From Candidatus Pelagibacterales bacterium (GTDB lineage: Bacteria; Pseudomonadota; Alphaproteobacteria; TMED109), in contig PAWH01000031.1 in NCBI GenBank assembly GCA_002714055.1, forward strand, positions 1-13,251: a stretch of DNA of 13,251 nucleotides, given 5' to 3'. The notes beneath the pieces were generated by a model. The model was not told the origin of the DNA, did not search any database, and saw only the letters and a list, made by a program, of their open reading frames with translations. A program made the position numbers and the translations under genes. The first letter of the stretch is position 1; the number at the start of each line of letters is the position of its first letter. Positions 1 to 6,651 of the stretch are shown one piece after another.

Positions 1-46
1 GTCTTCTTTCAATAAAAGACAAAAACGTATTTATTAATTGAATTAA

Positions 47-68
47 TCTGTACCAGATCTGTACCAAA
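47..68. repeat. 11-bp tandem repeat, two units
   Basis: Two directly adjacent copies of TCTGTACCARA, at 47-57 and 58-68, differ at one base (G versus A at unit position 10). The first unit is itself an interrupted inverted repeat, TCTG-tac-CAGA. Two neighbouring near-identical sites in non-coding DNA upstream of a possible -10 box (TATAAT, 90-95) could be a binding site for a regulator, but no convincing -35 box was found and the function is unknown. Confidence 0.4.
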
Positions 69-123
69 CTACTATTTTATAGAAATAGGTATAATTCTGT
101 AATCAAAGGTGACATTGAGTTTT

Positions 124-193
124 GCCCCATTAGTTAAATGGCATAACAAATAACTCGTAATTATTAGTTGTTGGTTTTATTCCAGCAGAGGCT
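124..193 (+). tRNA. tRNA-like sequence, anticodon CGU (Thr), possibly degraded
   Basis: The segment folds as a cloverleaf. The D stem is GTTA 133-136 with TAAC 144-147, around loop AATGGCA. The anticodon stem AATAA 149-153 pairs perfectly with TTATT 161-165 around loop CTCGTAA, giving anticodon CGT after T33. The T stem GTTGG 170-174 pairs with CCAGC 182-186 around a 7-nt loop. Invariant tRNA positions T8, A14, G18, G19, A21, T33, G53, T54, T55, A58 and C61 are present, and A15 can pair with T48. Against a working tRNA, the acceptor stem (GCCCCAT with AGAGGC) needs one mismatch and one bulge, the T loop is TTTTATT with T at position 56, and no CCA follows directly. A possible -10 box, TATAAT, lies at 90-95. 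It is either a divergent tRNA-Thr or a decayed one. Confidence 0.45.
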
Positions 194-235
194 AGAGCCA
201 TAATCCATGAGTGAAGACTGTTATTTGTGGACCTA

Positions 236-318
236 TTTGTAGACTGGAGATTTACAGAATACCATAAACCTTGTATATAAAGAGTTTAGAGAGGCAGTGC
301 GACAGAGGGGCTGTCCGC
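236..318 (+). promoter_or_regulatory. Putative structured leader element, copy A (before pyk)
   Basis: This copy starts with TTTGTAGACT (236-245). GTAGA (239-243) can pair with TTTAC (251-255) through one G-U pair. CATAAACCTT follows at 263-272 and ATATAAA at 275-281. A second hairpin is formed by GCGACAG (299-305) and CTGTCCGC (311-318), with one bulged C and loop AGGGG. The same blocks recur in the same order at 1805-1897 before the next gene. It ends 37 bases before the pyk start, so it would lie in the 5' untranslated RNA if transcription begins upstream. A regulatory RNA or a dispersed repeat are both possible; I do not recognise it as a named RNA family. Confidence 0.45.
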
Positions 319-355
319 CATTCAAGTTAATAAATAATTTTAGATGGAAAATTAA

Positions 356-1789
356 TTGAAACGCCAAAGAAATATTAAAATTATAGCGACATTAGGTCCA
401 TCAACAGGCAATAAACAATCTATAAGGGAATTATTTGAAGCTGGTGCTGATGCATTTCGTTTAAACTTTTCACATGGAGATTGTAATGAACATCTTAATA
501 ACATAAAGCTTATTCGAGAGCTTGAAAATTCTACAGGCAAACATATTTCTATAATATCGGATCTACAAGGACCTAAAATTCGTATAGGAAAAATAAGTAA
601 AGGATTTGCAGTATTAAAAAATGGCGAACAAGTCCGATTAGATAAAAATATAAATTTAGGAAATTCAAAGATATTACCACTACATCATAAAGAGATTTTT
701 CCTTTAGTAAAAAAAGGTCATTATATTCTAATTGATGATGGACGGGTTAGACTTAAAGTAGATAAGGTCGGAAAAAATTTTATTGATAGTAGTATCATTA
801 TTGGAGGACGTATTACAAATAATAAGGGAGTAAACATCCCTAACTTAGCTCTTCCAATAAAGGCTTTAACAGATAAAGACATAGTAAATTTAAAGTTTTC
901 CCTTAAAAATGAAGTGGATTGGATTGCACTTTCATTTGTGCAAAGACCCAAAGATGTTATAGAAGCTCATAAGTTAATTGCGGGTAGAGCAGGGCTAATG
1001 GTCAAAATTGAAAAACCTAGTGCCCTTCAAAAGATTAACAAGATTATTGATCTTGCTGATGCAGTTATGGTGGCAAGGGGAGATCTTGGTGTTGAACTTC
1101 CTATTGAAGATGTACCAGGTATACAAAAGAAGCTAATTAGGCTTGCTCGAAGAATGGGCAAACCAGTGGTAGTTGCAACTCAGATGTTGGAGAGTATGGT
1201 AAACTCACCAACACCAACTAGAGCAGAAGTATCAGATGTAGCTACAGCAGTATATGATGGCTCAGATGCAGTTATGTTGTCTGAAGAAACTTCAGTCGGA
1301 AAATTTCCTATTGATGCAGTTTCGGTTATGAATAGAGTTGCAGAAAAAGTAGAGGTAGATCCACTTTATCGATATATTATGGATGCAGAACACCCTAATC
1401 CCGACCCTACAACTTCTGATGCCATAACCGCTGCAGCTGGTCGGGTTGCTGATACAGTTTCAGCAAAATTAATAGCAACATATACCACTTCGGGATCCAC
1501 TGCTCTAAGAGCCGCACGTGAACGTCCATCTGTACCAATTTTAGTGCTAACTCCTATAAAAAAAACGGCAAGAAGGCTAACTATTTCCTGGGGTCTACAT
1601 TGTGTAGAAACGGAAGATGCTCATAGTATGCAAGATATGGTATCTCGAGCGTGCGATTTAGCACGTGCGGAAGGTTTAGTTAAAATAGGACAACGTATTA
1701 TTATCACTGCCGGAGTACCTTTTGGGACTCCCGGAACGACAAATGTATTCAGAATTGCTAAAATTACTAAAACAGGTTTTTATAAATAA
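356..1789 (+). CDS. pyk: Pyruvate kinase
   Basis: Cytoplasmic glycolytic enzyme that transfers phosphate from phosphoenolpyruvate to ADP, giving pyruvate and ATP. At 477 residues it has the full family length. The N-terminal strand IIATLGPSTG (residues 9-18) is followed by RLNFSHG (35-41), which supplies potassium and ATP ligands, then DLQGPKIRIG (69-78) and the B-domain lid. The active-site stretch KIEKP (217-221) holds the catalytic Lys and metal-binding Glu219; ARGDLGVE (240-247) gives Asp243, and TQMLESM (275-281) is intact. The start is TTG: an in-frame TAA immediately precedes it and the conserved N-terminus begins directly after. A weak GGA ribosome site lies at 346-348. The possible structured leader at 236-318 suggests RNA-level control, which is inference. 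Confidence 0.97.
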   Translation: MKRQRNIKIIATLGPSTGNKQSIRELFEAGADAFRLNFSHGDCNEHLNNIKLIRELENSTGKHISIISDLQGPKIRIGKISKGFAVLKNGEQVRLDKNINLGNSKILPLHHKEIFPLVKKGHYILIDDGRVRLKVDKVGKNFIDSSIIIGGRITNNKGVNIPNLALPIKALTDKDIVNLKFSLKNEVDWIALSFVQRPKDVIEAHKLIAGRAGLMVKIEKPSALQKINKIIDLADAVMVARGDLGVELPIEDVPGIQKKLIRLARRMGKPVVVATQMLESMVNSPTPTRAEVSDVATAVYDGSDAVMLSEETSVGKFPIDAVSVMNRVAEKVEVDPLYRYIMDAEHPNPDPTTSDAITAAAGRVADTVSAKLIATYTTSGSTALRAARERPSVPILVLTPIKKTARRLTISWGLHCVETEDAHSMQDMVSRACDLARAEGLVKIGQRIIITAGVPFGTPGTTNVFRIAKITKTGFYK

Positions 1790-1804
1790 TTCATTTGTAA
1801 CATT

Positions 1805-1897
1805 TTTGTAGACTAAGTTGTAAACTGAAGATTTACAATAAGACATAAACCTTATATAAACGGCTTTGAGGAAAGGGATGATAGGGATGTATGTCTC
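1805..1897 (+). promoter_or_regulatory. Putative structured leader element, copy B (before SDR gene)
   Basis: This is a diverged copy of the element at 236-318. It begins with the same TTTGTAGACT (1805-1814), has about 10 extra bases, and then GTAAACTGAAGATTTACA (1820-1837), which matches copy A at 16 of 18 positions. CATAAACCTT (1844-1853) is identical and again 6 bases downstream, followed by ATATAAA (1854-1860). GTAAA pairs fully with TTTAC where copy A uses a G-U pair. A second imperfect hairpin at 1875-1897 has a GGGATG loop and occupies the place of copy A's AGGGG-loop hairpin. It lies wholly between pyk and the SDR gene, 36 bases before the latter's start. Confidence 0.45.
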
Positions 1898-1933
1898 TAT
1901 AAATTTGAAGAAAAGCATTATGGAGTTAAAATT

Positions 1934-2713
1934 ATGAAAAATGTCTGTTTAATCATGGGTGCTGGTGCTGGAATAGGTGGAAATGTTGCACTGCGATTTG
2001 CGAAAGAAGGATATCATGTTGGATTGTGTCGACGCAGTGATGAAGTAGGTCTTAACAAGATGGTGACTAATATAAGAGGAGCAGGGGGGTCAGCTTCTGG
2101 TTATATTCTTAATGCAGTTAAAGAGAACAGTATAGAAGAGATAATTTCTAAAATTGAGTCCGAAGAAGGAGCTATTGAAGTGGTAGTGTATAATTTGGGC
2201 GCACAGATAGGAGATAGAAGACTAGCTGATACAAGTTATAAAGCTTTTGAATTAGGTTGGCGCATGGCTACTTTTGGGTTATTTCGTCTTGCATCTGCCG
2301 TTTGTCCATTAATGGAAGAACGTGGAAAAGGTACAATCATAGTCACGTCAGCAACTGCAGCGGTAAGAGGAAATAGAGGACAACATTCTCATGCAGCAGC
2401 TATGGGAGGACGACGAATGTTATGTCAAAGTCTTAATGCCGAATTTGCATCTAAGGGAATTCATGTTGCTCATGTTATAATTGATGGAGTAGTCGATGCT
2501 CCAGACACAGTAGGAAAATTGCTTGGCACAGAGAAATTTCAAAAACTAAGAGAAACTAAAGGTATGAAGCATGATGGTCTTATACTTCCTGATAAAGTAG
2601 CTGAAACTTATTTTCATTTGTCTCAGCAACATAGATCAGCATGGAGTCATGAAATAGATATACGGGCTTTCTCAGATACTCCATGGTGGAATAATGAATC
2701 ATTGGTGTTATAA
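1934..2713 (+). CDS. Atypical short-chain dehydrogenase/reductase family protein
   Basis: A 259-residue Rossmann-fold protein of the SDR superfamily. The nucleotide-binding loop is GAGAGIG (residues 9-15), and NLGA at 87-90 stands in for the family NAG motif. Strand IIVTSAT (135-141) carries the catalytic-type Ser139. Where classical SDRs have YxxxK, about 13 residues later, this protein reads HAAAM, so His153 and Met157 replace Tyr and Lys. The following helix (RMLCQSLNAEF, 161-171) and GIHVAHVIIDG (175-185) are well conserved and resemble a set of divergent bacterial SDRs with altered YxxxK. It may therefore bind a nucleotide without classical oxidoreductase chemistry, or use another mechanism. 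GGAG at 1922-1925 is a good ribosome site for the ATG at 1934. Substrate unknown. Confidence 0.8.
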   Translation: MKNVCLIMGAGAGIGGNVALRFAKEGYHVGLCRRSDEVGLNKMVTNIRGAGGSASGYILNAVKENSIEEIISKIESEEGAIEVVVYNLGAQIGDRRLADTSYKAFELGWRMATFGLFRLASAVCPLMEERGKGTIIVTSATAAVRGNRGQHSHAAAMGGRRMLCQSLNAEFASKGIHVAHVIIDGVVDAPDTVGKLLGTEKFQKLRETKGMKHDGLILPDKVAETYFHLSQQHRSAWSHEIDIRAFSDTPWWNNESLVL

Positions 2714-3021
2714 ATATTCTCCCTTTTTTTTACTAATAATCACACAAAATAAGAGATAAAAATCTACAACAGTTTAAACTATTTTGATTTAATATATTAT
2801 ATATAAATGCAATGCTATTAAGAATGATGAAATGAATATAATTGTTACAAAAAATCCGGGAATTAGTAAATAATAAGATTCATTATTTTTTTTCAACATA
2901 CACTCTAGGTCTAATTTAAAATGTTATTATGATTTATAATTATGTAGAAAATATATATTTACTATTCATAAAATATTAAAAATTAATGGCATATTTGTAG
3001 AGGAAATTTTATTATATAAAA
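2714..3021. other. 308-nt very AT-rich intergenic region
   Basis: No credible ORF is seen on either strand. It contains the weak A/T hairpin with T-tract at 2868-2893 and several TATAAT-like stretches that cannot be told from background at this base composition. A promoter for the hydrolase gene at 3022 is expected here but not located. Just before that gene, AGAGGA (2999-3004) is too far from the ATG to be a standard ribosome site. Confidence 0.5.
2868..2893 (+). terminator. Possible weak terminator hairpin
   Basis: AAATAAT (2868-2874) pairs with ATTATTT (2882-2888) around a 7-base loop, and the T-tract continues to 2893. The shape suits a rho-independent terminator, but the stem has no G-C pair and it lies about 155 bases after the SDR stop codon. 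In DNA this AT-rich it could be chance. Confidence 0.2.
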
Positions 3022-3960
3022 ATGAAAAAAATCCTTAAATTATTTAAACTTAGTAGTTTTTTTATTTTAATTCTTATTCTTTTATCTAGGGCGTATGCTT
3101 TAGAAACAAAACATGTAGATATATGGAGTGATGGAACAAGAATGTCTGGTGATATATTCTTTCCGTTAGGTTTCGATATCAACGTTCCAAATCCTGCGAT
3201 AATTATGACTCATGGTTGGGGAGGAAAAAGATCAGATTTAAATAGATATTTTGTCCCGAAATTTGTTAAAGCTGGTTTTATAGTTTTAACTTTTGACTAT
3301 AGAGGTTGGGAAGATAGTGATAGTCGACTAGTAATTATAGGGGACCAACCTGAAATAGATCAGAATGGAGAAATTAATGTCCATGCAAAAGCTATTCGTG
3401 AAGTTGTTGACCCGATAGATCAAACTAGAGATATTTTTAGTGCATTAGACTTTTTGTGTGGAGAAGAAGGTGTTGATACAGAACGGATAGGTCTGTGGGG
3501 TACAAGTTATTCTGGGGGTCATGTAATATATGTTGCGGCTCAAGATGATCGGGTAGCTGCTATTTATAGTCAAGTTAGCTATCAAGGGAATGGAAGAAAT
3601 ATTAGAAAAAATTTTTATAGACAGAGAGCAATTGAAAAAGCAAGGGGCGTTATAGATCCTATCCCTCAAGGCATAGATATTATTCCAAAACTACTAGGTT
3701 CTCCTGATTTAGCTAAAATGTTAGGATATAGGCCTATTGATTGGGCATATAAAATTACCGTTCCTACATTAATTGTGGATGTTGAACAAGAAGAACTTTT
3801 TGACAGAAAAAAAAATGGGTTATCAGTATATAATATTATAAAGAATAATGCTGTTTCAAAATATCATACTTTTCCTGGAACTCACTATGATATTTATTCT
3901 CAATATTTCGAAGCAAGTACCAATTTGGCTGTACAATGGTTTGTTAAATACTTAAAATAG
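3022..3960 (+). CDS. Exported alpha/beta hydrolase
   Basis: A 312-residue alpha/beta hydrolase with an N-terminal signal peptide: basic start MKKILKLFK, hydrophobic core at about residues 12-21, likely cleavage after the Ala at 24 or 26. It therefore acts outside the cytoplasm. HGWGG (64-68) forms the oxyanion-hole loop. The nucleophile elbow is GTSYSGG (160-166) with Ser162, resembling the GxSY elbow of X-Pro dipeptidyl-peptidase and dienelactone hydrolase-like members. Candidate acids are Asp253 or nearby acidic residues, and the catalytic His is His288 in GTHYD. The substrate (ester, amide or lactone) cannot be read from sequence. It lies between the SDR and PhyH genes on the same strand, but the 308-base upstream gap suggests its own promoter. 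Confidence 0.85.
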   Translation: MKKILKLFKLSSFFILILILLSRAYALETKHVDIWSDGTRMSGDIFFPLGFDINVPNPAIIMTHGWGGKRSDLNRYFVPKFVKAGFIVLTFDYRGWEDSDSRLVIIGDQPEIDQNGEINVHAKAIREVVDPIDQTRDIFSALDFLCGEEGVDTERIGLWGTSYSGGHVIYVAAQDDRVAAIYSQVSYQGNGRNIRKNFYRQRAIEKARGVIDPIPQGIDIIPKLLGSPDLAKMLGYRPIDWAYKITVPTLIVDVEQEELFDRKKNGLSVYNIIKNNAVSKYHTFPGTHYDIYSQYFEASTNLAVQWFVKYLK

Positions 3961-4000
3961 TGATATTTTTTACTAGGAATTTTAGTTTAGGATAAGTCAA

Positions 4001-5137
4001 TTGCTTGATTATGGTAATCAAAGTTCTGAAATGCAGGAATATCTTGCACTAGGAGAAAGACGTGCAAAGCAATTAAATAACCGTGGACCAATTAAGTTCG
4101 ATCATAATGGAAAATTAGACTCTAAAATATTAGAAGATTATACCAAGTTCGGTTTCTATATTTTCGAAAGCGTTTATAGTCCTGATGAACTCAAAGATAT
4201 AGAGAATGATCTTTTTGATATTTTAGAGAGGCTTCCCAAAAATAAAAATGCTAAACTAGACAAAAAAGGTAGGCCTGCATTAGGATCTGATTGTAAGGCT
4301 AATACCTTGTTTTGGTCAAAACCATTGGGAGATCCATTTGGCGGTACAAAACTTGCAAATGGCCGATATCCTGTAAAAATGATAGAACCTCAACCTGCTC
4401 CTGATCATTCTGCAGAAGTAGTTTATTTAATTCTAGGATCTCTTCAGTTTTCAGAAGCATATCTTAGAGCTTATGCTCATCCCAAACTTTTAGCTGTAGC
4501 AGAGCAAATAAATGGGGAAGACTTTGTGCCTTTTACAGATGCTTTATTTATAAAAGAACCCGGAAAAGGGGCATCAATTTCTTGGCACCAGGATGGAGTA
4601 ACACATTGGGATAATCCCAATTGGGATCAGTTTTGTCATGGATTTAATTTTATGGGTCAACTGTACGGGTCTACGGCCGCAAATGGAGTATGGATAGTTC
4701 CTGGGACTCATAAATTAGGAAAGGTTAATATTAAGGCTTTAGTTGATAAATCTGGTTCCGAAAGGCTTGAAGAGGCAGTCCCATTAATTTGTGAAGCAGG
4801 GGATGTTGCAATAACTAATAGACAGGTTTTACATGGATCATTTGCTAATACTAGTGATGACTGGCGTGTAACAATAAATTTTGGCTTTCATAAAAAATCC
4901 TCAGTGTTAAATGTTTTGGGCGGTGGAGTTCACAGTGCTGTAAAGGCGTATGATGAAGAACATATTAATACAAGGTCAAGACTTATCCCCTATGCTGTAG
5001 ATGCTAGAAAAAAGAGGTTTCCTAATGAGAAGCCATTTTTATATAAACCGCTCATAAATTCTGAAAAAAAATATATTTGGGACAAAAATTCCAAGTTAGA
5101 TATTAAAGATTATAATTTATTGGATATGAGTATTTAA
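4001..5137 (+). CDS. Phytanoyl-CoA dioxygenase (PhyH) family protein
   Basis: A probable Fe(II)/2-oxoglutarate-dependent oxygenase. The double-stranded beta-helix iron ligands are the HxD in SWHQDG (His196, Asp198) and a distal His278 in QVLHGS; Arg289 in DWRVTINFGFH is well placed to bind 2-oxoglutarate. VPGTH (234-238) also fits the PhyH family. Family members hydroxylate many small molecules, and the substrate here is unknown. At 378 residues it is longer than many relatives, with extra sequence between about 90 and 140 and a basic C-terminal extension. The chosen start is TTG with ribosome site AGGA at 3989-3992. An in-frame ATG at 4031 has no such site and would remove ten residues. The end lies 2 bases from the convergent glycosyltransferase gene. 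Confidence 0.85.
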   Translation: MLDYGNQSSEMQEYLALGERRAKQLNNRGPIKFDHNGKLDSKILEDYTKFGFYIFESVYSPDELKDIENDLFDILERLPKNKNAKLDKKGRPALGSDCKANTLFWSKPLGDPFGGTKLANGRYPVKMIEPQPAPDHSAEVVYLILGSLQFSEAYLRAYAHPKLLAVAEQINGEDFVPFTDALFIKEPGKGASISWHQDGVTHWDNPNWDQFCHGFNFMGQLYGSTAANGVWIVPGTHKLGKVNIKALVDKSGSERLEEAVPLICEAGDVAITNRQVLHGSFANTSDDWRVTINFGFHKKSSVLNVLGGGVHSAVKAYDEEHINTRSRLIPYAVDARKKRFPNEKPFLYKPLINSEKKYIWDKNSKLDIKDYNLLDMSI

Positions 5138-5139
5138 AA

Positions 5140-6162
5140 TCAATTGCTATTATTTATAATATTTTCTATTGAAGAGATTACTACTTTTATGGGAATTAAT
5201 TTGGGTTCTGTTCCGCCCCAATTTTTAGAATCAATTATTTTTATATTATAAGATACAGGTGCATATTTAGATGGGTTATGCTTACTAAATAGAGAAATTA
5301 ATGGGGATCCCCCAGCAGCAAGCATATGACCGGCTCCGGAGTCATTTGCTATTCCCAAAGTTAGTCTACTTGCTAAAGCTATTACTAAAATAGGGCCTTT
5401 AAGTCCACTATTGATGGTAAGGTTATCCCACTCTGGAAGTAGTGCTTCCGGGACTTGTTTTCTTATATATGGAACTAAATCTTTTTCCGAAGGGCCTAAA
5501 AAAAACACTGGTTTTCTATTTTTTTTAGTCTGTTCTGTAGCTATCTCTATAAAATTTTCAATTGGCCATATTTTTTGTTTATCTCCAGCTCCAGGAGCGA
5601 TTCCTATATATTGTTGACCATTTGGAAGAAGCTTTTTAGCTAAATTCATATATTTTAAATCATATAGATTATGTATTTTATTATTATTAATTTGTTTTAG
5701 AGGATATTCATCTATTAAAAGTGAAATAAACAAATTTAATTTTTCATTAAGTGATCTGGTAACTTTATGATCTTTTTTAGGTTTAAGATCAGAAAAAAAC
5801 CAATTAGCAGTAGAAGAAAGAAATATTCTATGCCTAATTTTTTTTATTATTATCGTTGGTATAACAACAGTTTGAGTGTCTATAATTAAATCAAAATTTT
5901 CGTCTTTTAATGGGTTAAATAGAACTAGTTCTTTTAAAGGATTTCTTCCTATTCTTACATCTTCCCTGATTAGATCTAGAAGAGAAGATATTAAAGGTTT
6001 TAAAGATCTAGAGTACTCTGTAGGTCCTTTCCCTGCCATCCAGGTAATATGAGATTTTGGAAATTTATTTCTTAAATTTTGAATGAAATTTATTTTGTAA
6101 AGACCATCTCCTACTGTCTCTCCTCCAGAATAAACTAATATTTTATTAATATTTTTAATCAA
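5140..6162 (-). CDS. Glycosyltransferase family 9 (heptosyltransferase-like) protein
   Basis: A 340-residue GT-B fold protein of the ADP-heptose:LPS heptosyltransferase type. The N-terminus KILVYSGGETVGDG (residues 7-20) matches the acceptor-domain first strand and loop. The donor-binding half begins at YIGIAPGAGDKQKIWP (185-200) and includes FFLGPSEKD (220-228) and the signature NDSGAGHMLAAGGSPLISLF (273-292), the counterpart of the family D-S-G-x-x-H-x-A motif. It probably adds a sugar to lipopolysaccharide or another surface glycan at the inner face of the cytoplasmic membrane; donor and acceptor are unknown. The start appears to be TTG, since an in-frame TGA lies three codons upstream and no internal Met is near. 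It is divergent from the DUF6165-like gene. Confidence 0.85.
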   Translation of the reverse strand: MIKNINKILVYSGGETVGDGLYKINFIQNLRNKFPKSHITWMAGKGPTEYSRSLKPLISSLLDLIREDVRIGRNPLKELVLFNPLKDENFDLIIDTQTVVIPTIIIKKIRHRIFLSSTANWFFSDLKPKKDHKVTRSLNEKLNLFISLLIDEYPLKQINNNKIHNLYDLKYMNLAKKLLPNGQQYIGIAPGAGDKQKIWPIENFIEIATEQTKKNRKPVFFLGPSEKDLVPYIRKQVPEALLPEWDNLTINSGLKGPILVIALASRLTLGIANDSGAGHMLAAGGSPLISLFSKHNPSKYAPVSYNIKIIDSKNWGGTEPKLIPIKVVISSIENIINNSN

Positions 6163-6198
6163 AAATCTTCATTCTATAAATGTTAATTTATAATAATA

Positions 6199-6228
6199 TA
6201 ATGTATAATAAACTAATATTATACATTA
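6199..6228. promoter_or_regulatory. Perfect 12-bp inverted repeat with two opposed -10-like boxes
   Basis: TAATGTATAATA (6199-6210) and TATTATACATTA (6217-6228) are exact reverse complements separated by AACTAA. Each arm contains TATAAT, at 6204-6209 on the plus strand and 6218-6223 on the minus strand, facing the two divergent genes that start 30 and 36 bases away. This suits a symmetric divergent promoter or operator controlling both genes. No good -35 box was found on either side, so the promoter reading is inference; the palindrome itself is certain. Confidence 0.45.
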
Positions 6229-6258
6229 GAAGCATATATTTTTTTATAAGGATTTTAA

Positions 6259-6651
6259 ATGAATCAACATTTTGTTATACCTGTTTCTCCTGGAGAGTTA
6301 ATAGATAAAATTACTATTTTAGAGATAAAAAGGGAGTTTATAAAAGATTCTACTAAACTTAAAAATGTAAAATTAGAATACAAACTATTAACTAAAATTT
6401 TAAAAGATAGAATAATTGATTCGACCAATCTTCAAATACTGAAACAACAGTTAAAAGAAATTAATATGGAACTATGGCATATAGAAGACAAAATTCGTGA
6501 ATTAGAAAAAAACAAGCTATTTAAGACTGAATTTATAACTTTAGCTAGGTCTGTATATTTTACTAATGATAAGAGATCTAAAATTAAAAAGAAAATTAAC
6601 GAGTTGCTCAATTCTGATATAATGGAAGAAAAGTCATACTCAAATTATTGA
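6259..6651 (+). CDS. DUF6165-like protein
   Basis: A 130-residue, highly charged and probably mostly helical protein with no signal peptide or membrane segment. The N-terminus VIPVSPGELIDKITILEIK (residues 5-23) is the hallmark I associate with DUF6165, a family of unknown function. The middle (about 33-85) has a heptad-like pattern rich in Lys, Leu and Glu that could form a coiled coil. AAGGA at 6248-6252 is a strong ribosome site 6 bases before the ATG. Pairing with a GT9 glycosyltransferase hints at a role in surface sugar metabolism, but that rests on context alone. Its last 7 bases overlap the convergent dehydratase gene. Confidence 0.65.
   Translation: MNQHFVIPVSPGELIDKITILEIKREFIKDSTKLKNVKLEYKLLTKILKDRIIDSTNLQILKQQLKEINMELWHIEDKIRELEKNKLFKTEFITLARSVYFTNDKRSKIKKKINELLNSDIMEEKSYSNY

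Noticed and set aside
1..20. GTCTT...AAGAC hairpin at the left edge as a terminator of an upstream gene
   Set aside because: Only 5 pairs with a 10-base loop and no T-tract on the plus strand; the upstream gene is not in view.
721..951. Minus-strand open frame inside pyk, and similar shadows inside the hydrolase, GT9, dapA and UDG genes
   Set aside because: Each lies opposite a well-supported conserved gene and shows no recognisable protein features.
1676..1918. Minus-strand open frame of 80 codons over the end of pyk and the second leader
   Set aside because: It is a shadow of pyk, has no family resemblance or ribosome site, and runs through the repeat element.
2994..3001. Third occurrence of TTTGTAGA, upstream of the hydrolase gene, as a possible third leader copy
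   Set aside because: Only the first 8 bases match; the conserved 18-base block, CATAAACCTT and both hairpins are absent.
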